Assembly: GCF_030463565.1 (NCBI RefSeq)
Contig: NC_134659.1
Span: 7,882,511 to 7,946,510 of the forward strand
Reading direction: 5' to 3'
From: Pelecanus crispus
Taxonomy: Eukaryota > Chordata > Aves > Pelecaniformes > Pelecanidae
DNA length: 64,000 nt
In this document: positions 46,701 to 59,400 of the stretch, one piece after another
Layout of the letters: each line of letters starts with the position of its first letter
Numbering within the stretch: position 1 is the first letter of the stretch
Made by a program: the position numbers and the translations under genes
Notes under the pieces: generated by a model
The model's database searches: none
What the model was told of the DNA's origin: nothing
Seen by the model: the letters and a program-made list of their open reading frames with translations, nothing else

Positions 46701-49700
46701 AGAACAGAAACATGAAATTCAGAGTGAAATCAGAAATGCCCATCGATGTTCTTATCTGTGATTTGGTAGCGTGAACACTGAGCGTGCCGCAGTGTTCAGT
46801 TTTGTGGCCCTGCGTGGTGTTGTAGCCTCTTTTTTGCCAGGTTTTCTGGTGATTGACAGTGCAGGAGTTATAATCATCTGAGCGCTTGGCTTCTGCTGTA
46901 AGATTTGGTTACGAAAGAAACAAAATAACTTTGTTATTTAATGCTTCCAAATTACCAGCAGTGGCAACAGAGGTTAATAGCAGGTTAGTGCTCACCTAGT
47001 TTAGGAGCTACAAGGCTCTGGTGCGCGGCAGTGGTTTTGAACCCCAAATTAAAGCTCACCTCGCTGGTGTTGAAAGTGTTTGCTGCGAGGAAGGTGCCCT
47101 TTCTGTGGCAAAGCTTTTGGTCACTGGTCGGAAACATTTGACATTCCATGTTGTTGGAGGCAGGAATTGTGGCCTTCTGGACCTCTGACCAGGTCTGTGG
47201 TTTGTTTGAATGAACTTCAAAAGATCCAGGATGCATCAGGAAAAACCTTTACAGTTTAACAAAAGATAACTTTGAAGTCTCTCATTTAAATAACCAGAAC
47301 TCATGAAAAGCGTGAGTAATTCAGGAAAGTTGTGTTTTGTGCCAGCTGGGAACTGTGCCTCATTGAATTTGCCACCTAAGTTTTCTGTAGGTTGAGATGA
47401 AAATGAGAACAATAAATTTAAAGCTGTTTACACTCCATAAGTAGGGCAGAGCTGGAATTCTACAGAAGTTTTCCGTGATGGAAGCAGGCCTTTCTGCCTT
47501 GTGTGAGGAGTTCAGGCGATTCTTCTGTACGTTTGATGCTTACCAGTCTAGGGAGGCGGGTTGGTAGACTCTCGGCAAAAGCCAAGTTTCTTTTGCTGTA
47601 ATATTACCTGTCCGTGTGTTTTGTTCATGTCTGTTCAGCAAGCTGTCTGCGAGACAACACAGCTGGCAGCCTTGATTTTCACTCCACGTGAGCGGTGGAT
47701 CCATTACAGTTACTGGCACGGTTTAACATGATGGAATTTAGTATTTTCATCTTTGTTTTTCTTTATAGTCCCTGGAGGATAGTAGATGACTGCGGAGGTG
47801 CTTTCACGATGGGAGCGATAGGAGGTGGCATCTTCCAAGCTATCAAGGGGTTCAGAAATTCCCCAGTGGTAAGTAAAATCATTTGGGAGTGCATTCAGCG
47901 TGCAGTCCTGCTTTCTCTATCCATCAGCAGTGAATCTGGCCAGCCAAAGGTAAAGGAGAAGAAATCCCTGTGCAGTGAGTGGGACCGATTAGTGGCCCGC
48001 ATGTCACTAATCCAGACGAGGGTAGGTGCCCGGCTCAGGATCCGGATGGGTCCTCCGTCGTTCTGGGGTTTACCCAGTTCTGCTGTCCCTGTTTGATCTG
48101 GTGGCAGCAGTGGGACGCTGGCAGCCGGCTGCCCTCCCTTGCTGAGCATCGTCTCCTTCGGGATGGGGAAGCGGAGGGCGCAGCGGAATATGTCCGTCTC
48201 GGCTGATCTTCTGCCTTTGGTTCTGTCTGCACATAAAGATGTGAACCCTGGCTCTTCTGCCTCTTCTGGCCTGCCCTCTCCCTTTCTTTTAAGGAATGGA
48301 AAGGCTCAAAGGAAGAATCTTTTTTTCCTTCAGATTTCTGTTAAGGTGTATTATTTTCATTAATTAATCTCTTATTTAATTATTAACATTTTTTTATTAA
48401 CTTTTTTTTTGAGTCAGGTTTTGTTCAAATGGAGAAGTGTGCGTAAACATGAAAGTTAAAGTTTAGCTGATGCAAGTCATTTAAAATGTTTCCACTTTCA
48501 GGATTTCTGCTGTGAAATTTTTGCTATAAACCTGTTGTAGAGACATTTGATAAAATAAGATCCTATTTCTACCTGAACATTTGTTTTAAAACATTTCGCT
48601 GGCTTCATATAAAAGGGGTTTTTGTTGAGTGGTTTTTGGTGTTACTATGTGACAATTTGTTTGCCTAAAAGTTCTTAATAAGCCATCAGTTTGAGGTAAG
48701 TTTTGTAAATAACTGTTTCCAAACTAGTCAGATCCTGCAGATGCTAAGTTGAAAAGCATTATATGCTTAACTACGTTCTTAATTTTGCTTAAGGCTTATT
48801 AAATAAATCTGTCCACACTTCTGAGCACTTGTATCAAAAATAAAACTTGGGGGTATGTTCTTTAAATCTTCTTAAATTGTGGGGAAATATGTAGTCATAA
48901 TTCTGCCGGGTCCTGGATGACGTGTTTAGTGTTAGGCTCTGGAAGGCTCAGCACTCCATTTGGAAGCTGAGTTGCTTGCTTCTCTTAGCTACTGAGGCTG
49001 GGCTGATGAGACAAGGACTCAGTGCTCCACCTGACGAGCAGAAATGGCTGAATTTGGGACAACTAGTGAGATTGCTGCTGCCAGCCGAGCACACTGCTCC
49101 TGGTATGTGGGCGTCTGCAACAGGATTGAAGCGGCTGTACTAAAGTAGATAAAATACTGATGGAAATGTAATATAACGGCCCCGCAGCCCCGCGGCACTC
49201 TTCCCCTGGGTGGATTTCCCTGTTCTCCGTGGACAGACTCTCCTCCCTGCGGTTACCCGCACCTGATGCTGCTGTTTGCTCCGCTGGCGTCCTGTGTGCA
49301 AACTGTGTCGAGTGACCGGGCATCAGATGGGAACAAAGGAACGATACCCGTGAAAAATAAATGTGCTTCTCTTGCTGAAAGTGTTAATGTCTCGTTCAGT
49401 CCCCACTAAGCCACTCAGACAAACTTTGAACTCAAATTGCTCAATGCCTGATGGCTGTAATTCATTTCTGTAGTTGACAGGAATATTATAGGGGAGCGAT
49501 AAATACTAAAGTATGTGTAAAATGCAGTTTCTGTCAGCTCCGGATCACAGCTGCTGAGGGTGCTTAGAAATATGTTGGGCCTGTGGCAAGTTTTTGCTAT
49601 ATACAGTCAGATTGGCTGTAAGACCTCACTCTTATTTTAACTGTCCTCTCTCTTTTATTGTAGGGTGTAAACCACCGGCTGCGGGGAAGTTTGACAGCTA

Positions 49701-52700
49701 TTAAAACAAGAGCTCCACAACTGGGAGGTAATTAACTTTGTGGTGTTGTGGCAGTCAGTTGAGTGTTGGTAGATAACCAGCTTTGGGCGTATAACGTGGC
49801 ACAGGCGCAGTGACACGTGAGCTGTGGGCCAGCTGCGTTTCAGCGGGGTTTGTTAGTCCAACCAGTGAGTAAATATGCTTCTGATGCATCCAGAATTAGT
49901 TTGGTGTGGAGGAAGCATGCTTGTGTTCATGGAGTGATAAGCCAGGGTTAATAATTTTGTCGTATTTTAACCAGCTCTGTGCAGAGCTGCCTGGGAGCCT
50001 GTGCGTTGTGCGCAGGGTTTTAAAATAGACAAAATTGACTCGTTAAAATAAATGTTCAAACTTGGAGAAACAATGAAGGGGACGGGTGGGTGTGGGTAGG
50101 ATTCCAGACTGTTCCCCTGGGGTCAGCTTAGGTAAATTTCGGTCATTTTTGTGAAATGAATTTTGTGCGTAGAAGTCTAAAAACCACAAAACTGCAACTT
50201 GAGTCAAAAAGACGGCGTGACGCTGTGCTCACGCGCTGCGCTGTGGCCGTTGCGTCGTTCTGACAGGCGAACTGAATTAATGCATCGGAGGAGGAGAGGG
50301 CGGGAGGGTGGTGCTGAGCGGGGAAACGTTGGCTGCCGCAGAACTACTTAAAGAAGTGGGGGCCGCAGGCTGAACGGCTTTGTGGCTGCAGCCTGGGGTG
50401 ACTGCACAGAGGGGCACCTCCCGGTTTTTAGCTGGTATTAAGCCGGTATAAAGTGTTAAGACACCTCAAATGAAGGGGGGCTGAAGTTGTTCTAGATAGT
50501 AGTTTTCTCCAAATGAGTCTGGAGATCAATATTTATATTAATTTATAATACATGTTATTGTTAAAAGGCTTCAGAATTTGCATTCTGAAAACTTGCATTC
50601 TCTTTGCATCTGCCATACAATTCCGACCAGTACCGATCTTCTGAGATGCCAGGAGCAGGATTAGGATAAGGTGTGAAATTGCCCTGCATCATTCTCTGTG
50701 AGGAAGTGTTTAAAAAGTGAAAAATATGAAAGTTCCCTGAGCTAATCTGGCTTTATTAGGATGGAAGTTCCATTATCATCACTGATAAGCTTTCTGTCAT
50801 TAAATATAAATTAGTGAGATTATATATAAAATGTGTGGATGTGTGATACGTGTGTCACCTGGCAAATTGAGATTTTTTTTCTTGGTATTGATTTTAACCT
50901 ACGTTTGGTTCTTTGTGGGTTTGAATATACTTCCGTGTCCGAAAGCAAGCACACCAGTACTGCACCATCCCTTGCTTGTATGGCTGCAGCATGGCTGGTT
51001 TGTCTGCTTTCTCTAAACTGGTTTTGTTGGGTTTTTTTTAACAGGTAGCTTTGCTGTCTGGGGAGGTCTCTTCTCCATGATTGACTGCAGTATGGTCAGA
51101 ATGAGAGGGAAAGAAGATCCGTGGAATTCGATCACAAGCGGAGCCCTGACTGGAGCCATATTAGCTGCAAGAAGTAAGAAACAGGCTATCAGTTGAAAAA
51201 CTTCTGTACTCTAAATGTACAGTTCTTGTCGTTATAGTGAAGCAAGTCGATGATAGCCCAACTGGAATTTACTGTCTCTGAGAAACTGAAAGATAATCTG
51301 GAACTTTTGTCCTGTGCTTATGAAAGTAATGATTATATTCTCAGACATTACTGGTGTTCCTTTGTTTCCCTGAGGAAGAGGGGGAGAGTTGCCCAGTAAT
51401 TATCCTTTGTTGGTGATGCTAATGAGGCTTAATGGATGCAAAATTGCTGCTCCTGAGTCTGCTTATAGGAGAGATTATAGCTAGAGAAAGAGAGCTATAA
51501 TATGCAAAGTAATGCACGAAAGAAGTAAAAGGTGTTGTTTTGTGCTTTTTATTTTTAGATGGACCTGTTGCCATGGTCGGGTCTGCTGCGATGGGAGGAA
51601 TTCTCCTAGCTTTAATTGAAGGAGCTGGTATTCTGTTAACAAGATTTGCCTCCACGCAGTTTCCAAACGGTAAGGAGCCATCAGACTATGGTATCGCGAG
51701 GCTCTTATAGTGCAGTTTTGCCAACTTACCTCTTCCGGTCATTGGTCTTACCACAGAGTAAATCTACTCTGCCGGTTGCCAGCTTCTAAGGCTGTAGAAA
51801 GCCAAGGAGGAGCCGGACGTTGCTGATGAGACAAGAGCATCGTCAGCTCCTTCCCACTGCGTGGCTGAAAGCGGGGATGTCCCTGCTCTCCACGTCTTCT
51901 GCCCTGTCCCCTGTGCAGCCGCGCAGCCTGTCAGGTGGCGGCAGCGGTATTTCGGTCAGCGGTGGGTGACGCGGCAGGTTGGAGGGAGCAGCACGCAGCG
52001 AGTTGCGGGCAAGAGGGACGGTGCTGGCAGGCTAGCTGCGGTCTGTGTGCGAGTGTGCGGCCCTGGCTTAAATGAGGTGATGAAGGTCAGCAGGCAGATA
52101 CAGATGAAAGATTTCGAAGAGGGGTGGTGGTGGTGGTTTTTTTTTTCCTAAACGGCTTCAAAAACTAGATCCCGCCCCTTTTTTTTTTCCCCTAAGTAAA
52201 ATGCAAGCTGAGGTGTCGGTTAGCCGAGGCGGTAACCATTTGTGCCAGTACTTGCCTGTGCAAAATACTTAATACCGCTATTGCCCCACCATGTTTTGGG
52301 ACGAATACAGACAAAACCACTCGTGTTGTAAGGATCAGTAGCAAGCCACTAATTCCTGAGAGGCTTCCTCTCTCAGGTTTGTTCACTGACATTCTTTGTT
52401 CAATCTAAATGGTAACAATTTCTGTTCTTTATACAAAGGCATTTTAAAATTAATCTGCTTTAGAGAAAGGGTATCATCTGTCCTTTACAATTTACTCTCT
52501 CTAAAATTGGCATGCAGTAAACGTGTTGCTTCCTTCCAGCAGAACGTCGGTAAGAGGAGTCGGGAAGCCGACTCCACAATGATTTGTTCCGTTTCACTGG
52601 CTTGCTTTATCGTCAGGCAAGTTACCGTGGGTAAACCTTTACAGGGTGGCTAAGTTCACCTGAAGGGCAATAAGGCATAGGTTTCCAGCTCCTTTAGGTG

Positions 52701-53049
52701 ACTGAAAATGTTTCCCTCTCGCTGCTCTGGTTCATTTCCCCATTAATAAAGGAGATAAAGATACGGCCCTTACTGGACTGAGACTCTCGTCAATGCATAA
52801 AGCTCTTGTACTGCATTGAATGAAAAAAAACCCCAAATGTAAAGTCTTGTTATTGGCTTCATTAATTTTAGAAGGGATTTATATTAAAAATGCTGTGTGT
52901 TTCACGCAGTTAGTAGGAAGAATCTCTTGTCTTTCGGTATTTATTATTTGCCTTTTTTTTCTCTTGCCTTATTCGCAGGCCCTCAGTTTTCAGATGACCC
53001 CTCCCAGCTGCAGCCTTCTCCCTTTGGCGACTACAGGCAATACCAGTGA
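43721..53049 (+). CDS. TIMM17A: TIMM17A, mitochondrial TIM23-complex subunit Tim17A
   Basis: Channel-forming subunit of the TIM23 presequence translocase in the inner mitochondrial membrane. Six exons: 43721-43746, 47769-47868, 49664-49727, 51045-51173, 51559-51669 and 52979-53049 (stop TGA). All have GT-AG borders with matching phases; the 501-nt CDS encodes 166 residues (human 171, the difference being in the variable C-terminal tail). Family hallmarks are the start [74 protein letters not shown]-type [16 protein letters not shown] and [19 protein letters not shown], giving four short glycine-rich membrane segments. The ATG has A at -3. The ending [10 protein letters not shown] is as in mammals. 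No anomaly is seen in the coding part. Confidence 0.98.
45690..46640 (+). mobile_element. decayed CR1-like LINE fragment (reverse transcriptase region)
   Basis: In one + frame, 45764-45784 reads EFFDLVG and 45803-45829 reads IIYLDFPKA, separated by a stop codon. These resemble consecutive LINE reverse-transcriptase motifs (FFD..., VYLDFSKAFD). The 3' extent to about 46640 is a guess from the purine-rich texture. Stops show it is long dead. Confidence 0.45.
45938..45965 (+). repeat. (AAC)n / poly-A tract
   Basis: Several CAA triplets followed by 11 A and then CCCC. It could be a microsatellite or the remains of a retroposon tail inside TIMM17A intron 1. Confidence 0.7.
47869..52978. other. 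TIMM17A: TIMM17A introns 2-5
   Basis: Introns 47869-49663, 49728-51044, 51174-51558 and 51670-52978. They are A/T-richer than the left part of the window. I see no nested gene, RNA or clear repeat. Confidence 0.6.
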
Positions 53050-55677
53050 TTGTCCTCACTCTCCTAGTCCTTATTGTACCTGAGCTGTCATTTAAAATGC
53101 TGGAGGACCAAGGTGCGGTATGTCTTTACACCAGTGGTAGTCTCTTACACAAACCATGCCGAGAGGACCTTCAGCACTTTTCAGTGTAAAGCTGCACAGG
53201 AGAACTTTTAGAAGATGACAAATCTATTTATTCATGATAGATTCCATTGCTGTAATGTTAATACGTGTCTGATAGAATACATGGAGATTTAAGACAAGGA
53301 CCAAATGGAGTCTTGTCATCCTTTGGACACGGACTGAAATGAAGGTCTTTGGAGTCTTCTCCGGGATGTGGCATTGACCATCCACAGTGAATGCAGCTGG
53401 AATTTAGCCACTTCCCCGTCGGATTTAGGTTGCTACACGTATTTCAGCTTAAGGAAAATAGTTCATCTACACGCAGTTTTACATTCCTAAAGTGAATATT
53501 ATTGGGAGAAGGTGCAAGCCAGTGAGAATTACTTCCAGCAATATGTATTTCACTGCTGTTCTTTGTTTTCTATGCTATCACCATGCAGCCCAAGTCCTTT
53601 GGTTAAAGCAGAATCTGCCTTTTGTGGATCCGTGGGCTGCAGCACACCTCCGCCTTCCCCTAAACCCGCAAGGCTTTGAGCCCCTTTTAGCAAGAGGTGG
53701 CAGCAAATTAATTCTGCACCTCTGCTGCCGCTTGCTGTGGCTTTGGCAGCAGGCTCGAAAGGGAACGTCACAGCCAGCTTCCCCTCCTAGAACCGCAGCG
53801 AGACGTGTCGGAGCCCCGAACAGAAACCACGTAGGCCTGTGGGGCTGGAGGGGGAAGCGTCGCACCTGCGTGCCTGCTGCCAGCGCAGCCTCTTGCCTCG
53901 TCACCTCGCATCCAGTCCTGAGCACAACTGAAACATCTGCTCTGTGCTTTTGTTCTTAAACTCCAGTTGGAGAGGCATGTTCCCTTTGGTCAGCAGTTAA
54001 AAAAAATCATACCCACTGAGGTTTTCTGTTGTTAATACTAGTTGATACTATTGCTTGCTAGCAGTTCCTGATCGCATACCCATATTCAAAAAGGCTTCAG
54101 TAATATTATCTGAGCTGCTTCATGGCTTTTCCTCTGCCCAGGAAGGAGCGTGATCTCCGGGGTTCTGTCAGGAAACTAAGTCAGACCCGTGTAGTAGGAG
54201 GAAGGGATGAAAATAAGACAGGAGCAGTCACAGCCGTGGTTGACAAATGGGTGAATTAGGATTGTATGAGGCGTGCATGCAAGTGTGAGATCCTGAACGT
54301 CTATGTCCTGTCATCCTGTAAAAGTGACATTTTCCTGTTTCCACCCCCCTGCCTGTCCTAGAACTGCTCCAGGACCGCCAGGGCTTGCCTCTCTGGTACC
54401 TTACCGTTTCATATAGCTGTTGCGTGATTTTCAAAATCCTTAAGCACAAAAGCACTGTGCGTTTGTGAAGGCTCGTCTTGCTTTGCTGCTTAGCTGGTTC
54501 CTCAGGTGAATTGTCAAGACAATTTTCTTGATTTGTGTCACTTGGTCAGTGCTCTCGCCTGTTCCCGGTTGAGACTGTAGCCGTAGGGGAGTGGGTGAGT
54601 CTCTGGTAGTTGAGAGAGAATTACACTCAGCTCTCAGTGGGTGAGTTTCTGGTATTTGAGATGGAAATTACCCTCAGCTCTCATCAGCTGCAGAGCCTCC
54701 CCTGGGTATCCAAATCTGCATGTTAATCAGATGTTTTTCCGTGCTCTTTATATAGGATTAGAGCACTCGGGCATTGTTCGAACCTGTGTGCAGCTCGAGG
54801 GTTTCGTTCTGCGGCCCGGCCCTCGCACCACCGAGCTGTCCTTAGGGGTTTGCTGGGAGGCAGCCCGTATTTAAGCAGCAGCCTGGAGCGCTTGGGTGAC
54901 CTCTCCCACCAGTGCTTTGCCTGGGAGCAGCCTCTGGCCGGGCTGGGACGCGGGGGAGCGCAGGACCGGGGGGGAGGCTGAGCTGCAGCTGGGGGTGGGG
55001 GCTGCTGCTTCGCAGCCCCCAGAGCCAGGCCACATCCAAACAGCTCAAAAAAGGGGCCACCACACGAGCCTTCCCTGCAGCAGCAGCGACTCCACGCCTG
55101 CTGGGGGGAGCAGGGGCACGGGGAGAGCAGGGACGCGTGCCCCCAGTGAGGGGCTGTGGCCCAGGGGCTGCGGTGGCCCTGCCAGGTGCCCCCCACCCCA
55201 CTTTGGCTGCCTGAGAGGGGCTTCGCTGGGCTCATCTCTTCCCCTCTGATCCCCTTTGACCGCCCTCGCACCCTGCTGCCGAGGAGGAGCCTCTGGGTTA
55301 GGGTGTCGACCCTCACTCCCCTTTTCTGACCGGCCGCGAGCCCTTTGCCACGCTGATCCCAGGCGGGAAGGCAGCAGGTCCCGCTGTCCAGCAGCAGATC
55401 GCCCAGCCGAGGAAGGGTTTCCTCCCCGTCATCGCTGCAACACCCAAGCGCTTCCTGCGGTTTATTTCTACCGTTGGCGCTGTCCTGACCGGCTGCCACG
55501 GCGGGAGCGATCCCGCTGCACCTCACGGGTGCTGCCGCTCGGTGCCGGCAGCCGTCGCGGGCACGCGCTGCTCAGGGCCCTCTCCCCAGAAGCAGCCCGC
55601 GCCCCGAGCAGCTGCTTCTCTACGCCCGCCCCAAAAAACGAGACGGATGCCAGCAGCGCGACACTGAACTAGACCTT
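53050..55677. other. TIMM17A 3' UTR and intergenic region to ADIPOR1
   Basis: Follows the TIMM17A stop. No AATAAA or ATTAAA is evident on the + strand up to the ADIPOR1 3' end; the nearest are ATTAAA motifs near 55798-55810 inside the ADIPOR1 3' UTR. From about 54780 the sequence becomes GC-rich. No gene is recognised. Confidence 0.5.
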
Positions 55678-55683
55678 TTTATT
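55678..55683 (-). terminator. polyadenylation signal AATAAA of ADIPOR1
   Basis: TTTATT on +, 731 bases beyond the ADIPOR1 stop codon on the - strand. It gives a 3' UTR of about 750 bases, converging on TIMM17A. Confidence 0.6.
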
Positions 55684-56268
55684 TCAATCAGCTACAGCAG
55701 CTCTACATTCCCCTAACACACTGTCCTTCCTTTACTACCACAGACAGCGAGGGAGCCGAGTACACTGCGGTGGCAGCAAGTCTTTTTAAAGCTTAGTATT
55801 AAATATTAAATATTCTCTCATTTATGTTTACATTACTTTGTCAAGGAAAACAAACAAACAAACAAAAAAAGACAATTAAATTACATGACTCTGTGCCTGT
55901 GCCCTGGGCAGCAGCACCGGGGGCGGCAGAGCTGCCCCCAGCAAGGCGGCTCTGCTGCGAGGGATATGCAGAAATCCAGCCCTGGGCCTGGTAGTGCGTG
56001 ACTCTGCTCGCTCCGGTGGTCAGCTCGGGAAGGGGGTGCTGGGCTGTGCCGGGAGCGGGGTACCCGCACCCTTTGCTTTCGGAAATCGGCATGCCTGGGA
56101 AGGTCGGAGGACCCCGGTGCGGCTAAAACACTGTCTGGAGGAGGCGAGGCCGTGAGAGCGCGGCAGGGCTGGCTGCCGGGGCCCGCGTCGCCTCCCCTCT
56201 GCCCCAGCGAAGTGCGTGGGGAAGGGGGTGAGGATTTGGTCAACAACTTTGCTAAAGAATTTTTCTGT

Positions 56269-56316
56269 TTCTTTTTTTTTTTTTTTGTTCCTTAAAAAAA
56301 AAAAAAAAAAAAAAAC
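56269..56316. repeat. poly(T)-poly(A) inverted tract in ADIPOR1 3' UTR
   Basis: A run of about 16 T, a short GTTCCTT spacer and about 22 A on the + strand, able to form a perfect A/T hairpin in DNA or in the ADIPOR1 transcript. The rest of the 3' UTR (55684-56413) shows nothing else recognisable. Confidence 0.85.
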
Positions 56317-56413
56317 CAACCAACAACCCCAAACAGTTTTGAGTCTTCCTTTGATTTTAGCAAAGACAGAGTTTAAAAAGCACTTAGGAAGCTTGTACTA
56401 AAATCAGGCGCCC

Positions 56414-59400
56414 TCAGAGGAGAGAGTCATCTGTGCACCCCCCTTCGAGTCCGTAGCGAAACTCCTGCAGGTTCGACACCCCATAGAAGTGGACAAAGGC
56501 CGCAGCCACCACGAGCACATGGAAGATCTGATGCGACTGAAACTGCGTGGAAGCGAAAAAGCCCTTTAGACCAGACCAAAGGGGACAAAGCAACACCGGG
56601 AACATCTCCTCCTCTTCCTCCTCCTCGTTGCTTCTGCACCACCCCAGGACTGTCCTCTGAGCTCCACTTTTTCCCCCTTGTTGCTCCCAGGTGGCATTTC
56701 CCAGCCTGGACTTTGGCCTGCGCTGCCCGCTCGCAGCAGCCGCTCAGGGCCCGGCTGCCAGCACGCGCTGGGGCGCACCAGGACACCCCCAGCCACCTCC
56801 GTCGCGGAGTTCAGCACCCTCCATCCCCCCTCCCCAGCCTCACAGCTGCCCCCCAAAGCGCCCCGCTCACCGACTCGTCCCCGCACTCACCCAGATGTCG
56901 AACTTGCCCGGGAAGAAGCGCTCGGGTATGCGGGCGGCGTACAGCCCCGCGCCCGTGATGTACATCACGGCCATGAGGAAGAACCAGCCCATCTGGCCGA
57001 CGGTGGTGGCTTTCACGAACCCTTCGGCGATGGTGAAGTGCATGGTGGGCACCACGCCGCTCAGCCCCAGCCCCAGGAAGACGCCTGCAGCGGAGAGACC
57101 AGCAAACGGGAGCGCAGCGTGGATGGGGTGCTGCTGCTCCCCACCAGCTCCCTGCGTTCCCTTGTCCTGCGCAAAGGGAAGCTCCTGGAGGCACCAGCAG
57201 CTTTTCCTCGCTCAGTCCTGGATTATCCAACCCCCACGGCATTTATCCTTCACAAAACGAGGGACCTACAGCTCTACGTTCTGGTCAAAGCCCGTGCTGA
57301 CCCCAGCGCTCACTGGGCAGAGCTCGGCGTGCGGACACGCATTCTCTGAACAGCGGCAGGGCTGCGGCAGCTCCCGCTCCTGGCTACGGGAACGGCTCTT
57401 TTGGAAGGTGCCAGCCCTTCAGATCGCACCGAAGCCTCACAGGCATGAGGAGCGCAGCAGCCCCAGCCAGCCCTTCGAGGAGAGGCTTTGCCAGTCATTT
57501 GTTGGGTGAAGCTGCTCAGAGCTCAAGGGGAAGGTGCTAATTAGCAGCGCTGAAATTTGCAGCTCTAGCATTTAATTAGCTTGGCAGAGAGCAAACGGCA
57601 CCGCAGCGAGACACCAGCCCAGAGAGGCTGCAGGATCTCGCAGCAGGATCTCGCTTCGCACCGCGGGAGGACAGCCGGCCTCACCGGGAGCAGGCAGCTG
57701 GGATCCTGCCAGCACCAGCGCTGCCGCAGGGGAGCGCAGGGGGTGGCAATCCCGCCCTGTCCCCTGCCCTCTTCCGAGGGGGTCTCGTCGGTCACGCGCC
57801 AGCGGTGCTGCCCGGCCTCCAGCTCAGCGTCGTCTCTCGGCGCGTAGCCAGGACGCTGCTGCGAGAGACGTTTTGCTGCAGGAGCCCCCCGGGGAGGCGA
57901 GGGCGGGCGGAGGCGCTTCTCCAGGCTCACTGGTGCTCAGTGAGGCCGATTTAAGCTGCAGAGGCTGCAGCGGGGGCAAGACGGGGTGCGAGTGTGGAGT
58001 GGGCCGGGGCAGCCTCACCCGGCAGCCTCCAGGAAGGCAGGGATGAGCCAGCGCGTAACTGGCAGGGCACAGGCGAGGGAACCTCTTCCTCCTCTGCCGG
58101 AGCTGCAGGTTCACGCTGCCAAACTGCTTCCCGGAGAAGGTGGCTTCACGTGGCACAGCCCCAGGCCACCCGGCTGCCACTTACAAGGCTGTTTTTAAAT
58201 GCTGTCTGTCTGCTCCAAACCTCAGGCTTGCCGAGTGCCAGGCGGAGCTCGGGCCCTGCTCAGCGGAGGATCTAAATCCCCAGCACGGCGAGAGGAGGAA
58301 GGAGACTTCTCCCTGCCAGGAGCTGCTGCAGGGTGGTGTGGTGCTCTGGGGGAATTAATTCTGCAGGTGCTGAGAGCTCTTCCCAAATGGGAGGAGCCAT
58401 CCCACAACGGGATCTTCCCAAAGTTGCCTCCCTGAAGCCCTCCAAGCTCCCTCCCGGGGCTGGGGACTCGGGGTGAGGAGGAAGAACTCCTACCTGCTCT
58501 TGTCTGCCTGTGCTTGGGGGTGGCAAACCGGTCCCACTGAGCAACGATGATGGCAGAGATGCCCAGGACACAGACGATGGAGAGGTAGATGAGTCTTGGC
58601 TGCGGGGAGCAGTAGAACGAATAGTAGAGCCATGGGACAAAGCTCCCCATGATCAGCAGTGCAATTCCTGAATAATCCAACCTGCAGCCGGGGTGCAATG
58701 ACAGAGAGTTACAGGTGAGCCCCAAAATCCACCCCCTTCCTTGCATCCTCTCGGTAATGGCGTGTCGGTACCCTCCAGCCTGTGCACCCAAACAGAGTCA
58801 TCGCGGCCGGACAGGCAGCCACGGCCCCGTGGGTGAAGCTGAGTGTCCAGAGAGGGGAGGATTTCGGGTCTCATCAATGCGATTCGGGACAGGAGAAAGG
58901 GCCTGGGCACGTCACAGCTTCTGGGGCCGCCAGCAGAGCGCGGCAGGAGCGCGGAGGACGAACAGGAGCTGGCTGGATGCGAGAGGGGCCGCGCGCTCAA
59001 ACCACCACGACAGGACGTGGCGGGCACGAGCCCTTGCGCATACGGATTTGACTGTTATCCTCCGCTGCAAAGTGCTTTCAATCTATCGATCCAGGAACCA
59101 TTTCACCACCAAAACGCAGCCGCTTGCGTCACCGCCACGGCGGCCGTAGCAAGCGCCTTCCCCGGTACACAAGGACATTTCTGCTGAGGGCACGGCAGCA
59201 CAGTTTGTTCTGCAGACACGAGCCCGTGGGATCTCTGGGGTTTGTGCAAAGGAGATTGGCAGGATTTCCCAGCAAGCAGCACCCAAGTAAATGCCTTTGA
59301 CAGACTTGCGTGAGCAAGATCTTATTTGAAAGCCTTGCTGCTGCCCTGCCTGTGCCACGAAGGCTGACGTGAGCTTAACTCTTAAGAGCAGCCTGCACAC

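Larger units (their letters stand above)
43747..47768. other. TIMM17A: TIMM17A intron 1
   Basis: A 4-kb intron. The first 500 bp belong to the CpG island. The middle carries a decayed LINE fragment and an A-rich tract. No other gene is recognised. Confidence 0.6.

Noticed and set aside
53492-53959. 155-codon + strand frame after the TIMM17A stop
   Set aside because: No recognisable domain, lies in the 3' UTR, and overlapping - strand frames are equally open.
56678-57509. 220-270-codon + strand frames opposite ADIPOR1 exons
   Set aside because: Antisense shadows of conserved ADIPOR1 exon 57084-56891 and flanking GC-rich introns.
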